NCBI RefSeq assembly: GCF_000308575.1
Contig: NZ_BAFZ01000063.1
Span: 1-64,000, forward strand
From: Nocardia exalbida NBRC 100660
Lineage (GTDB): Bacteria > Actinomycetota > Actinomycetes > Mycobacteriales > Mycobacteriaceae
Length of the DNA: 64,000 bases
Direction: 5' to 3'
This document shows positions 38,815 to 45,913 of this stretch, one piece after another; the stretch's first letter is position 1; every line of letters starts with the position of its first letter. Below the pieces are notes generated by a model that saw nothing but the letters and a program-made list of their open reading frames with translations, was not told where the DNA came from and searched no databases. The position numbers were made by a program, and so were the translations under genes.

Positions 38815-38992
38815 GCGGTCAGGCCCGGAGGAAGCAGCGCAGCGTGACCACGCAGGGCCCCGCTCATGCCGACAACAGACACAGCATGAGCGGTCAGGCC
38901 CGGAGGAGGCAGCGCAGCGTGACCACGCAGGGCCCCGCTCATGCCGACAACAGACACAGCATGAGCGGTCAGGCCCGGAGGAGGCAGCGCAG
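38811..38992 (+). repeat. 75-bp direct tandem repeat, 2.4 copies
   Basis: Copies lie at 38811-38885, 38886-38960 and a partial at 38961-38992. Copies 1 and 2 differ at one base (AAGCAG versus AGGCAG), and the partial third matches copy 2. The period is a multiple of three, so the frame stays open. Each unit begins ATGAGCGGTCAGG, and the following monooxygenase begins ATGAGCGG as well, suggesting the repeat grew from a duplicated gene start. Confidence 0.95.
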
Positions 38993-39008
38993 AGGGGACA
39001 GTGCATGA
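38811..39008 (+). CDS. Small basic protein made of 25-residue tandem repeats
   Basis: 65 residues, entirely encoded by 2.4 copies of a 75-bp tandem repeat. Each unit starts MSGQARR and continues with a Thr/Gln/Gly/His-rich stretch, giving a very basic, low-complexity peptide. The ATG overlaps the GT87 stop and the TGA overlaps the monooxygenase ATG at 39005, so the frame lies exactly in register between two coupled genes. I recognise no family. It may be a real small protein, or a translated linker created by duplication of a gene junction that keeps ribosomes running to the next gene. Confidence 0.45.
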   Translation: MSGQARRKQRSVTTQGPAHADNRHSMSGQARRRQRSVTTQGPAHADNRHSMSGQARRRQRRGDSA

Positions 39009-40282
39009 GCGGCTATTGCGTGATCGGCGCGGGCGCGGCGGGTTTGGCGACCGCGCGTGAGTTCGCCGCGCACGGTTTGGATTTCGAGGTGCTCGAGGCG
39101 TCCGACGGGATCGGCGGGATCTGGGACGCACGGCGTCCGGACTCACCGGTCAGCCACAACACGCACGTGATCGCGTCCAAGGGTGTGCAGGCGTTCTCGG
39201 GATTCCCGATGCCCGAGGATTATCCGGACTATCCGGGGCACGAACTCGTGCTGCGCTATCTGCACTCCTACGCCGACGCCTTCGACCTGTGGCCGCGCAT
39301 CCGGTTGAACACCTCGGTGCAGCGCGTCGAACCAGCAGAAGGCGGCTGGGCGGTCACCCTGGCCGACGGATCCGAGCGACGCTACGCCGGGGTGGTCGTC
39401 GCCACCGGGCACGACCGTACCCCGCGGCGCATCGATATCCCCGGTTCGGGCACGGTGCCCGTGCTGCATTCCAGCGAGTACCGTCATCCCGAACAGGTGC
39501 TCGGCAAGCGAGTGCTGGTGATCGGGGCCGGGCAGTCGGCGGCCGACATCCTGTCCGACTGCGCGGTCAACGCCGCGCTGACCCTGCACAGCAGCAGGCG
39601 CGGGTTCTATTGCATGCCCAAGTACATGCTGGGCCGCCCGACCGACAGCATGCTGCAAGGCAAGATGTGGCGGCCGCTGCGTAAGCGGGCCTTCGAGCGG
39701 CTGTTCTCGTATCTGCGCGGCCGCTCCCGCACGTTCGGGCTCCCGGTGCCGGATTTCAACGACGGCATCGTCATCCCGATGCTCGGCGACCAGCTGCATC
39801 ACCACTACACCCACGGCGACATCACGCCCAAACCGGACGTCACCGCGATCGATGACGACCGGGTGACCTTCACCGACGGCACCGAGGAGAAGGTCGATCT
39901 GGTGGTGCTGGCCACCGGGTTCGTGCCGAACTATCCCGTCGTCGACCGGACCCATTTGAACTGGGCCAGCGACAGCCTGCGACCGGGCCTGTATCTCAAC
40001 ATCTTTCCGCCGCGCACCCGCGACCTGTTCGTCGTGGGGATGGTGCGGCCGATCGGTTCGCACTGGGATGTCTACGAGAAACAAGCCGAGCTGGTCGCGC
40101 GGTACCTGCGGGCCAAAGCGAGCGATCCGCGGCGGGTCGAGCGTTTCGATCGCGCCACCGAGGGCCGCCAGCCCGACCTGTACGCCGGGTTGCGGCTCTA
40201 CCACGCCGACCAGTACCCGCTGGTGGTGGAGAAGCAGGACTACGTGAACCAGCTGCGCAAGCACGCCAAGCTCTTGAAGTGA
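39005..40282 (+). CDS. Flavin-containing monooxygenase
   Basis: 425 residues. The ATG overlaps the small repeat ORF's stop, with GGGGAC seven bases upstream. FAD-binding CVIGAGAAGLATAREF opens the protein. An FMO-type segment (VPVLHSSEYRHPEQV) precedes the NADP-binding VLVIGAGQSAADI, and LVVLATGF near residue 300 closes the second dinucleotide fold. It belongs to the class B flavin monooxygenases, which oxygenate heteroatoms or insert oxygen next to ketones. Its place between the sugar genes and the P450 suggests oxidative tailoring of the polyketide; the poly-beta-keto end would be a possible substrate. Confidence 0.88.
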   Translation: MSGYCVIGAGAAGLATAREFAAHGLDFEVLEASDGIGGIWDARRPDSPVSHNTHVIASKGVQAFSGFPMPEDYPDYPGHELVLRYLHSYADAFDLWPRIRLNTSVQRVEPAEGGWAVTLADGSERRYAGVVVATGHDRTPRRIDIPGSGTVPVLHSSEYRHPEQVLGKRVLVIGAGQSAADILSDCAVNAALTLHSSRRGFYCMPKYMLGRPTDSMLQGKMWRPLRKRAFERLFSYLRGRSRTFGLPVPDFNDGIVIPMLGDQLHHHYTHGDITPKPDVTAIDDDRVTFTDGTEEKVDLVVLATGFVPNYPVVDRTHLNWASDSLRPGLYLNIFPPRTRDLFVVGMVRPIGSHWDVYEKQAELVARYLRAKASDPRRVERFDRATEGRQPDLYAGLRLYHADQYPLVVEKQDYVNQLRKHAKLLK

Positions 40283-40293
40283 AAGGTCGTTCC

Positions 40294-41643
40294 ATGAAAG
40301 CACCCGGGCCAGGTCTGGTGGAAACCGGACGCATGCTGCCGAAACTGGCGAAGAACCCGCTGACGACGGTGGGCGCGCTGCTGGAGGGCTACGGCGACGT
40401 CGTGCGGGTCAAGGCAGGCCCGATGCTGGTCTACCTCGTCGCGGACCCGGCGATGACCGAGTACGTGCTCAAGGACAACTACACCAACTACCGCAAGAGC
40501 CCGATCTACGACGAGTTCAGCATCCTGCTCGGCGAGGGGCAGCTGACCACCAACAACCTGGAGTATTGGCGCACCCAGCGCAAGCTGATCTCCCCGGCGT
40601 TCTCCCATTCGCACGTCAAGGGTTTCGCCGACGACATCACCGACAGCGCCGCGGCGATGCTCGACGGCTGGGACGCCGCGGCCGGGCAGTTCCGCGACAT
40701 CTACGACGACTACGTCAAGCTGCTGCTCGCGGTGACCGGCCGGATCCTGTTCGGCTTGGATCTGTCCACCGACACCAGCCAGGTGACCGACGCGATGCGC
40801 GCGGCGTTCGCGCTCATCATGAAGCGGGTGAACGCGCCGGTGAAGCTGCCGCAATCGTTCCCGACACCGGAGGCGCGCCGGGTCGCGCGCAAGGTCGGTG
40901 AACTCGACGACGTGGTACGCCATCTCATCGAGGAACGCCGCCGCGGCGGTGACACCACCGACGTGCTCACCGCCCTGGTGCGCGCCCGCGACGAAGGCGG
41001 CCGGGGCATGCGCGAGGAGGATCTGCTCAACGAGATCAAGACCCTGCTCGTGGCCGGGCACGAGTCCCCGGCCAACGCGCTGTCGTGGGCGTGCTACCTG
41101 CTGGCCATCCATCCGGAGATCCAGGAGAAGCTGGCCGGGGAGGTGCGCGCCGTGCTCGGCGACCGCAGCCCGTCCTTCGCGGATCTGGGGCAGCTGAGTT
41201 ACTGCCGCATGGTGATCGAAGAGACGATGCGGCTGTATCCACCCGCTTGGATCGTCGAGCGCACCCCCATCGCCCATGACGAGATCGGTGGCTACCATGT
41301 GCCTGCGGGCGCGCGAGTCACGTTGTGTATGTACTACATCCACCGCGACAAACGGCTGTGGGACGCCCCGGAGGAGTTCCGGCCGGAACGTTTCGCCGAC
41401 GCGGCGGTGGCCGAGCGGCACAAGTTCGCGTTCTTCCCGTTCTCCGGCGGCCCGCGTATCTGCCTCGGCAAGGACATGTCGATGACGGAGATGGTCCTGA
41501 TCCTGGCCATGACGGTGCAGCGTTTCCGGCTCGAACTCGACCACACCCACCCGGTGGTGCCGCTGGCCTCGGTGAATCTGCGCCCGGAATCCGGCATCCG
41601 CATCCGCCCGGTCCGCCGCGTCACCGAGCACGTCACGACCTGA
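40294..41643 (+). CDS. Cytochrome P450
   Basis: 449 residues from the ATG at 40294, which has GAAAGG just upstream; a GTG at 40279 is possible. All P450 landmarks are present: I-helix AGHESPANALSW (the acidic-alcohol pair appears as Glu-Ser), K-helix EETMRLYPP (ExxR), EEFRPERF and the heme loop FFPFSGGPRICLGKD with the cysteine ligand. It is likely a tailoring hydroxylase or epoxidase for the polyketide. It is the last gene of the long plus-strand run; the next plus-strand gene is over 2 kb away. Confidence 0.9.
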   Translation: MKAPGPGLVETGRMLPKLAKNPLTTVGALLEGYGDVVRVKAGPMLVYLVADPAMTEYVLKDNYTNYRKSPIYDEFSILLGEGQLTTNNLEYWRTQRKLISPAFSHSHVKGFADDITDSAAAMLDGWDAAAGQFRDIYDDYVKLLLAVTGRILFGLDLSTDTSQVTDAMRAAFALIMKRVNAPVKLPQSFPTPEARRVARKVGELDDVVRHLIEERRRGGDTTDVLTALVRARDEGGRGMREEDLLNEIKTLLVAGHESPANALSWACYLLAIHPEIQEKLAGEVRAVLGDRSPSFADLGQLSYCRMVIEETMRLYPPAWIVERTPIAHDEIGGYHVPAGARVTLCMYYIHRDKRLWDAPEEFRPERFADAAVAERHKFAFFPFSGGPRICLGKDMSMTEMVLILAMTVQRFRLELDHTHPVVPLASVNLRPESGIRIRPVRRVTEHVTT

Positions 41644-41733
41644 CCGGGCTGTTCGGCCACCCGGCGAGGGGATCCGAGATCTCACCGGTCGGGAATGTCG
41701 TGTGCCCGCTGGGTGCGGGTCGCGGTCCGGTGG

Positions 41734-42015
41734 TCAGTTCGCCACGGTTTCGAAGGCGCCCGCCTGGTAGGAGCCGCCCTTGGTCCGGGTGATCACCCCC
41801 AGCCGGTTGGCGGCGTTGATCATGGCGACCAGATAGACCAGGGTGGCGATCTGCTCGTCGTCGAAGTGCTTGCGCACCAGGGCCCAGGTGTCGTCGGAGA
41901 CGCCGTGGCCGGCGTCGGCCAGGCGGGTGCCCTCCTCGGCCAAGGCCAGCGCGGCCTGCTCGGCCTCGGTGAACACCGTGGACTCACGCCACGCGGCGAC
42001 CAGATCGACCCGCAC
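41734..42015 (-). pseudogene. C-terminal remnant of an AhpD-like carboxymuconolactone decarboxylase family protein
   Basis: The 93-codon frame matches only the C-terminal half of ~150-residue AhpD-like proteins (LAAWRESTVFTEAEQAALAL..., then NAANRLGVITRTKGGSY). The N-terminal half with the redox CxxC pair is missing. Upstream on the minus strand, where it should lie, the DNA reads as an unrelated plus-strand open frame. The break at ~42015 therefore looks like a rearrangement end. It lies just past the last biosynthetic gene. Confidence 0.7.
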
Positions 42016-42444
42016 CGCGGGTGCCGTGTTACGAAACGACCGGTACCGGCATCGCGGTCGCGCTGTTGCGTGCCGAGACTGGCCGCAACCCCGACGATCC
42101 GGACCTCACCGGCCTGATCGGAGAACTGGCCACCCACGAACCCGCCACCGCATCCGCCGACAATCTCGCCTTGCTCGCCACCTGGGCCGCCACCGAACAC
42201 CTCGCCTCCAGCCCCGAGACGACCAACGAAACCACGCACCCGCCCTCCCACTGAAAGCTCCCGGCTGCGCAGCGAGGCAGCGAAGAAAGTCCGGGAGATC
42301 CGCCGCTTGCGGCGGACCGCTGAGCGCTGCGGCAGCACGCCTGTCCAGCGGCGCGTCGCACTACGCCGTATCCGCCCGAAATTCGGCCGATACTGCGGCG
42401 ATCCCGGGTGTTCGGGAGGGCGGTGATCCGCGCGTGGTCGCCGC
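42016..42444. other. Gene-poor border stretch with a possible coding fragment
   Basis: A plus-strand open frame at 42021-42254 (77 codons, ending ...NETTHPPSH) has GC-rich third positions like real genes but no ribosome site and no family I recognise; it may be the tail of a lost gene. A second open frame at ~42261-42425 encodes an Arg-rich stretch ending in a CGDPGC segment. A perfect 8-bp inverted repeat with a 2-nt spacer lies at 42299-42316. No intact gene can be supported. Confidence 0.4.
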
Positions 42445-43692
42445 TCAGCATGGTAGGGCCGCCGCGTCCGGGCACGTCGGTCGAGGACCGGGCGCACCCG
42501 CGGCGCCGGGCCGGGTGATGCCGCTGACCTGGGTCAGTCCCCACACAACCAGTGCGGCGAGGGAGTAGGCCGCGCCGGCCCAGCAGGAGGCCTGCCATCC
42601 CCGGGTGCTGTATGCCCAGGCGGTCGTGAGTGCGCCGAGGGCGGATCCGAGCGAGTAGAAGGCCATGTAGGCGCCTATGACGCTGCTGGCGCGGTGCGGA
42701 TGCGCCGTGGTCAGCAGATGCTGGCTACCGACATGCACTGCCTGGACGGCGAAGTCGAGGAGAACGATGCCGATGGCGAGCAGCCACAGGGTTGTTTCGG
42801 TCCGCGCGATGAGCGACCAGGAGGCGGTGAGCACCACCAGTGCGGACCCGGTGATCGCCTGTGCGTGACCGGAGTCGGCCCATCGTCCCGCGCGGGCGGC
42901 GCCGAGAGCTCCGGCCAGGCCCGCCACTGCGAACAGGCCGATCTGCGTGGTGCCGAAGTTCCACGGGTCGGCGCCGAGGGGCAGGGCAAGTCCGCTCCAG
43001 AGGGTTCCGAAGGACGCGAAGAGGAAGAACGCGATCAGGCCTCGGCTGACAAACAGGCGATCCGTGCGCGCGAGCCGCCCCATCGATGCCAGCACCTGCG
43101 TGTACCGCGCGCCGGGAGTTCCGCGGTCCGGGTCGAGTGCCGCGCGGACGGTGAGGGCCAGAGCAAGGCACAGTACGGCGAGCAGCGCGTACACCGCGCG
43201 CCAGCCGACCGTGTCGCCCAAGACCCCGGCGAGGACGCGAACGCCGAGAATGCCGATCACCACCCCGGAGGTGACCGCGCCGATATTGCGGCCCCGCTCG
43301 CCCGGCGCGGAGACGGCGGCGACGTAGGCGACAGTCACCTGAACCACGACCGCGAACAGTCCCGCAGCCGCCAGCCCCGCCACCGCGACGGCACCGTTCG
43401 GGGCGGCGGCCGCGACCGCGGCTCCCGCGGCGGTGAGGACCAGATGCACGGTGATGAGCCGCCGCCGATTCACCACGTCGCCGAGCGGGACCAGCAGGAT
43501 CAGACCGGCGAAGTACCCGACCTGCCCGGCGGCGACCAGCCCGCCCAGCGACTCGGGTGCTACTCCCAGGTCGGCGCCCGCTGCTTCCAGAACCGGCTGT
43601 ATCGCATAGATCGTCGATACGGCCACTGCGCACACCAGCGCCAGGACGAATCGCTGCGGCCTTGTGACTTCTGTCGCCACCACACCTCCCAT
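42445..43692 (-). CDS. MFS drug-type efflux transporter
   Basis: 415 residues from the ATG at 43692. Twelve hydrophobic segments are visible, with the MFS loop GDVVNRRRLITVH between segments 2 and 3. The N-terminal FVLALVCAVAVSTIYAIQPVL resembles EmrB/AraJ-like exporters. The ribosome site is poor, and a GTG four or five codons inside is a possible start. It is divergent from an HxlR regulator gene with a shared 72-bp control region, a typical drug-responsive pair. It could export the cluster product or be an independent resistance unit. Confidence 0.85.
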   Translation of the reverse strand: MGGVVATEVTRPQRFVLALVCAVAVSTIYAIQPVLEAAGADLGVAPESLGGLVAAGQVGYFAGLILLVPLGDVVNRRRLITVHLVLTAAGAAVAAAAPNGAVAVAGLAAAGLFAVVVQVTVAYVAAVSAPGERGRNIGAVTSGVVIGILGVRVLAGVLGDTVGWRAVYALLAVLCLALALTVRAALDPDRGTPGARYTQVLASMGRLARTDRLFVSRGLIAFFLFASFGTLWSGLALPLGADPWNFGTTQIGLFAVAGLAGALGAARAGRWADSGHAQAITGSALVVLTASWSLIARTETTLWLLAIGIVLLDFAVQAVHVGSQHLLTTAHPHRASSVIGAYMAFYSLGSALGALTTAWAYSTRGWQASCWAGAAYSLAALVVWGLTQVSGITRPGAAGAPGPRPTCPDAAALPC

Positions 43693-43695
43693 ATC

Positions 43696-43712
43696 AGTAG
43701 CAAAATGCAACT
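43696..43712. promoter_or_regulatory. Likely HxlR operator (imperfect inverted repeat)
   Basis: AGTAGCA-AAA-TGCAACT is an inverted repeat with 6 of 7 matched positions, immediately upstream of the transporter ATG at 43692. A second, looser pair (TGCAA...TTCGA with TTCGAA...TTGCA) spans ~43706-43747 in the same AT-richer gap. GCAACT-type half-sites in front of divergent MFS genes are common for HxlR regulators, as I recall. Binding by the adjacent regulator is an inference. Confidence 0.5.
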
Positions 43713-43764
43713 ATTCGAGGATAGGTAATAATGGTTTCGAATTGCAACCGACTGGAGGAGGCTC

Positions 43765-44244
43765 ATGACCACGACGCTCGGTACCGGCCGCGAGTGGACC
43801 GATCCCACGTGTCCGGTCGCGCGAACCGTCGACCTCGTGGGCGACCGGTGGAGCTTGCTGATCGTGCGCGACGCCATGGACGGCGCGGCGAGCTTCACCG
43901 ACTTCCAGCAGCGGCTCGGGATCGCCCGCAACATCCTCACCGATCGCCTGCGCAGACTGGTCGACCACGGCATCCTCACCACGAGCACCGCCCCGGGCGG
44001 CAAGCGGCACAGCTACGCACTCACCGGAGCCGGGCAAGACCTCTTCACCCTCGTCGTGGCGTTGCGCCAATGGGGAGAACGCCACACCTTCACCGACGAC
44101 GAACCCCACTCCATGCTCGTCGACCGTGACGGCAGCCCCGTCGCCCCCCTGCGCACCGAAAACCACAAGGGCGAGCGCGTCACCGCGGCGACCACCCGAG
44201 TTCGCAAGGTGGGTGAACACGACACGTCGGCGGCAGGCACGTGA
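43765..44244 (+). CDS. HxlR-family winged-helix transcriptional regulator
   Basis: 159 residues. The ATG is preceded by GGAGGAG. The HxlR signature is complete: CPVARTVDLVGDRWSLLIVRDAM, then the recognition-helix region FQQRLGIARNILTDRLRRLVDHGIL and the wing GGKRHSYALTGAG. It has the conserved N-terminal Cys that senses oxidants or electrophiles in several family members. It probably represses or activates the divergent MFS transporter through the inverted repeat between them. Confidence 0.88.
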   Translation: MTTTLGTGREWTDPTCPVARTVDLVGDRWSLLIVRDAMDGAASFTDFQQRLGIARNILTDRLRRLVDHGILTTSTAPGGKRHSYALTGAGQDLFTLVVALRQWGERHTFTDDEPHSMLVDRDGSPVAPLRTENHKGERVTAATTRVRKVGEHDTSAAGT

Positions 44245-44305
44245 TCGGCCCCACGGCGACTACGCCGAATCCGTTGCGGCTACCGGAACCCGCGGGTGCT
44301 CGTGT

Positions 44306-45760
44306 TCACGGCCGGTTCCCGGGACGTTTGTCGGCGAGCCAGCGGCTGGTCGGAGGAGTCACCGCGCACAGCAGTCCCGCGCAAGAGAAGAACAGGACGG
44401 TGCCGATGAAGACGAAGTCGCTGCCGCGGCTGTCGCCGCTCAGGCTCGCCCCTGATCCGATCAGGCAGACCAGCGTGATGATCCCGGTGCCGGCTGCCAC
44501 GGCGATGCGGCCGGATCGTTTGCGCCGAAACAGTGCGATCGAGCCGCAGATCAGCAACAAGGCCATCGTGGTGGAGATCGCCATGGGGGCGAGAAGGTCG
44601 AGGGCGACCTCACGCAGCGTCTGGCGGCGACCGTATTCGATGTGCGGGGTCGTCAGCTCCATCGCTCCGCTGGCGAGGATCAGACAGAAGGCCAGACCGA
44701 AGGCGAACGCCACGACGGCGCCGATCCTGGGGACGACGCCGGATGCCCGGGCCGGATCGTAGACGGGCGTGAGCGGTGGCATCGGGGGCAGCGGCTCGGC
44801 GCGCCACCTGGGCTCCGAAGGCTGGTTCAGCAAGGTCGGAGCCGACCGCGGCCAAGGGTCGAGCGCCGTCGCCGAGTGGGCGGAGCGCTGGTTGACGTAG
44901 GTCGGCGCGGGCGGCACGTGGGCAGCGTCGCCGCGCAGGGCCGCCGCCGCGGCTGCCGCGAAGTCGCCACAGCTGGCGAATCGTTCGTCGCGGTGTTTGG
45001 CCAGCGCGCGTGCGATCACGTTGTCGAGCTGCCGTGGCAACTCCGGACGGGTGTCGCTGAGCCGCGGCACCGGCTTGGCGATGTGTCCCGCGACGATCTG
45101 ACCGGGATTGGTCGAGGGAAAGGGCGGTTGCCCGGCCAGCAGCGCGTAGAGGGTGCAGCCGAGGGAATATTGATCGGCGCGGTGATCGACCGGCTCACCG
45201 GACAATTGCTCGGGTGAGGCGTAGGCGAGTGTGGCGGTGAACGTCCCGGTGGCGGTCAGCTTGGTATCCGCGTCGAGCAGCCGCGCGATACCGAAATCCG
45301 TGAGCAGAGCGCGGGTTTCGCGACCGGCTTCCGCTTCGGCGATCAGGATGTTGGCGGGCTTGACGTCGCGATGCAGCACCCCTCGGCCGTGGGCGTAGTC
45401 GAGGGCGTTGGCCGTATCGCCGACGATGTGCAGGACATGGTCCGGGCGGGTGGTCTGCGGGTCGAGCCGGGCAGCGTCGGTGCCGCGGACGTACTGCATG
45501 GAGATCCACAGGTGCCCGTCCTGGCTGCCGCGATCGTAGACGCCGACGATTCCCGGATGTTCCAGGCGAGCGACGACATTGGCTTCCAGTTCGAACCGTC
45601 TGCGCAGTTCTTCGTCCTCCGACACCGCGCGATTGAGCAGTTTGAGTGCCACCAGTCGCGGCAGCCGCGGGTGGCGGGCCAGATAGACGGTGCCCATACC
45701 GCCTTGCCCGAGCACTCCCTCGATCAGGTAGCCGGCGAACGACTCGTGCTGCCCCAACAC
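44306..45760 (-). CDS. Membrane-anchored serine/threonine protein kinase (Pkn type)
   Basis: 484 residues. Kinase domain ~10-270: GQGGMGTVYLA (P-loop), VALKLL (Lys), HRDVKPANIL (catalytic Asp), TDFGIARL (DFG) and YASPEQLSG. A Pro-rich juxtamembrane linker (~275-345) leads to about four hydrophobic segments at the C-terminus (for example IGAVVAFAFGLAFCLILASG) instead of the more usual single helix and extracellular sensor. The substrate is unknown. Its position between the transporter pair and the KS-ACP gene does not prove a cluster role. Confidence 0.88.
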   Translation of the reverse strand: MLGQHESFAGYLIEGVLGQGGMGTVYLARHPRLPRLVALKLLNRAVSEDEELRRRFELEANVVARLEHPGIVGVYDRGSQDGHLWISMQYVRGTDAARLDPQTTRPDHVLHIVGDTANALDYAHGRGVLHRDVKPANILIAEAEAGRETRALLTDFGIARLLDADTKLTATGTFTATLAYASPEQLSGEPVDHRADQYSLGCTLYALLAGQPPFPSTNPGQIVAGHIAKPVPRLSDTRPELPRQLDNVIARALAKHRDERFASCGDFAAAAAAALRGDAAHVPPAPTYVNQRSAHSATALDPWPRSAPTLLNQPSEPRWRAEPLPPMPPLTPVYDPARASGVVPRIGAVVAFAFGLAFCLILASGAMELTTPHIEYGRRQTLREVALDLLAPMAISTTMALLLICGSIALFRRKRSGRIAVAAGTGIITLVCLIGSGASLSGDSRGSDFVFIGTVLFFSCAGLLCAVTPPTSRWLADKRPGNRP

Positions 45761-45913
45761 TGATGGCCCCCTTCTGATCCCCAGCCCACCTGGACCGAGG
45801 GCAGCATATCCGCAAGCGGCCTGCCATTTCTCGGCGCGGCCATCGCAACCATGGGCGCGGGCACGATCGCCCTCAACCCCCGTGAGAGTTGCCGACCCGC
45901 CTCGATTCTCAGC

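Noticed and set aside
38811..38992. CRISPR-like direct repeats.
   Set aside because: The repeats are adjacent 75-bp units without spacers and stay in one reading frame, so this is a tandem duplication.
42299..42316. Perfect 8-bp inverted repeat as a terminator.
   Set aside because: The 2-nt spacer is too small for a normal loop and no T run follows; it is noted only within the gap.
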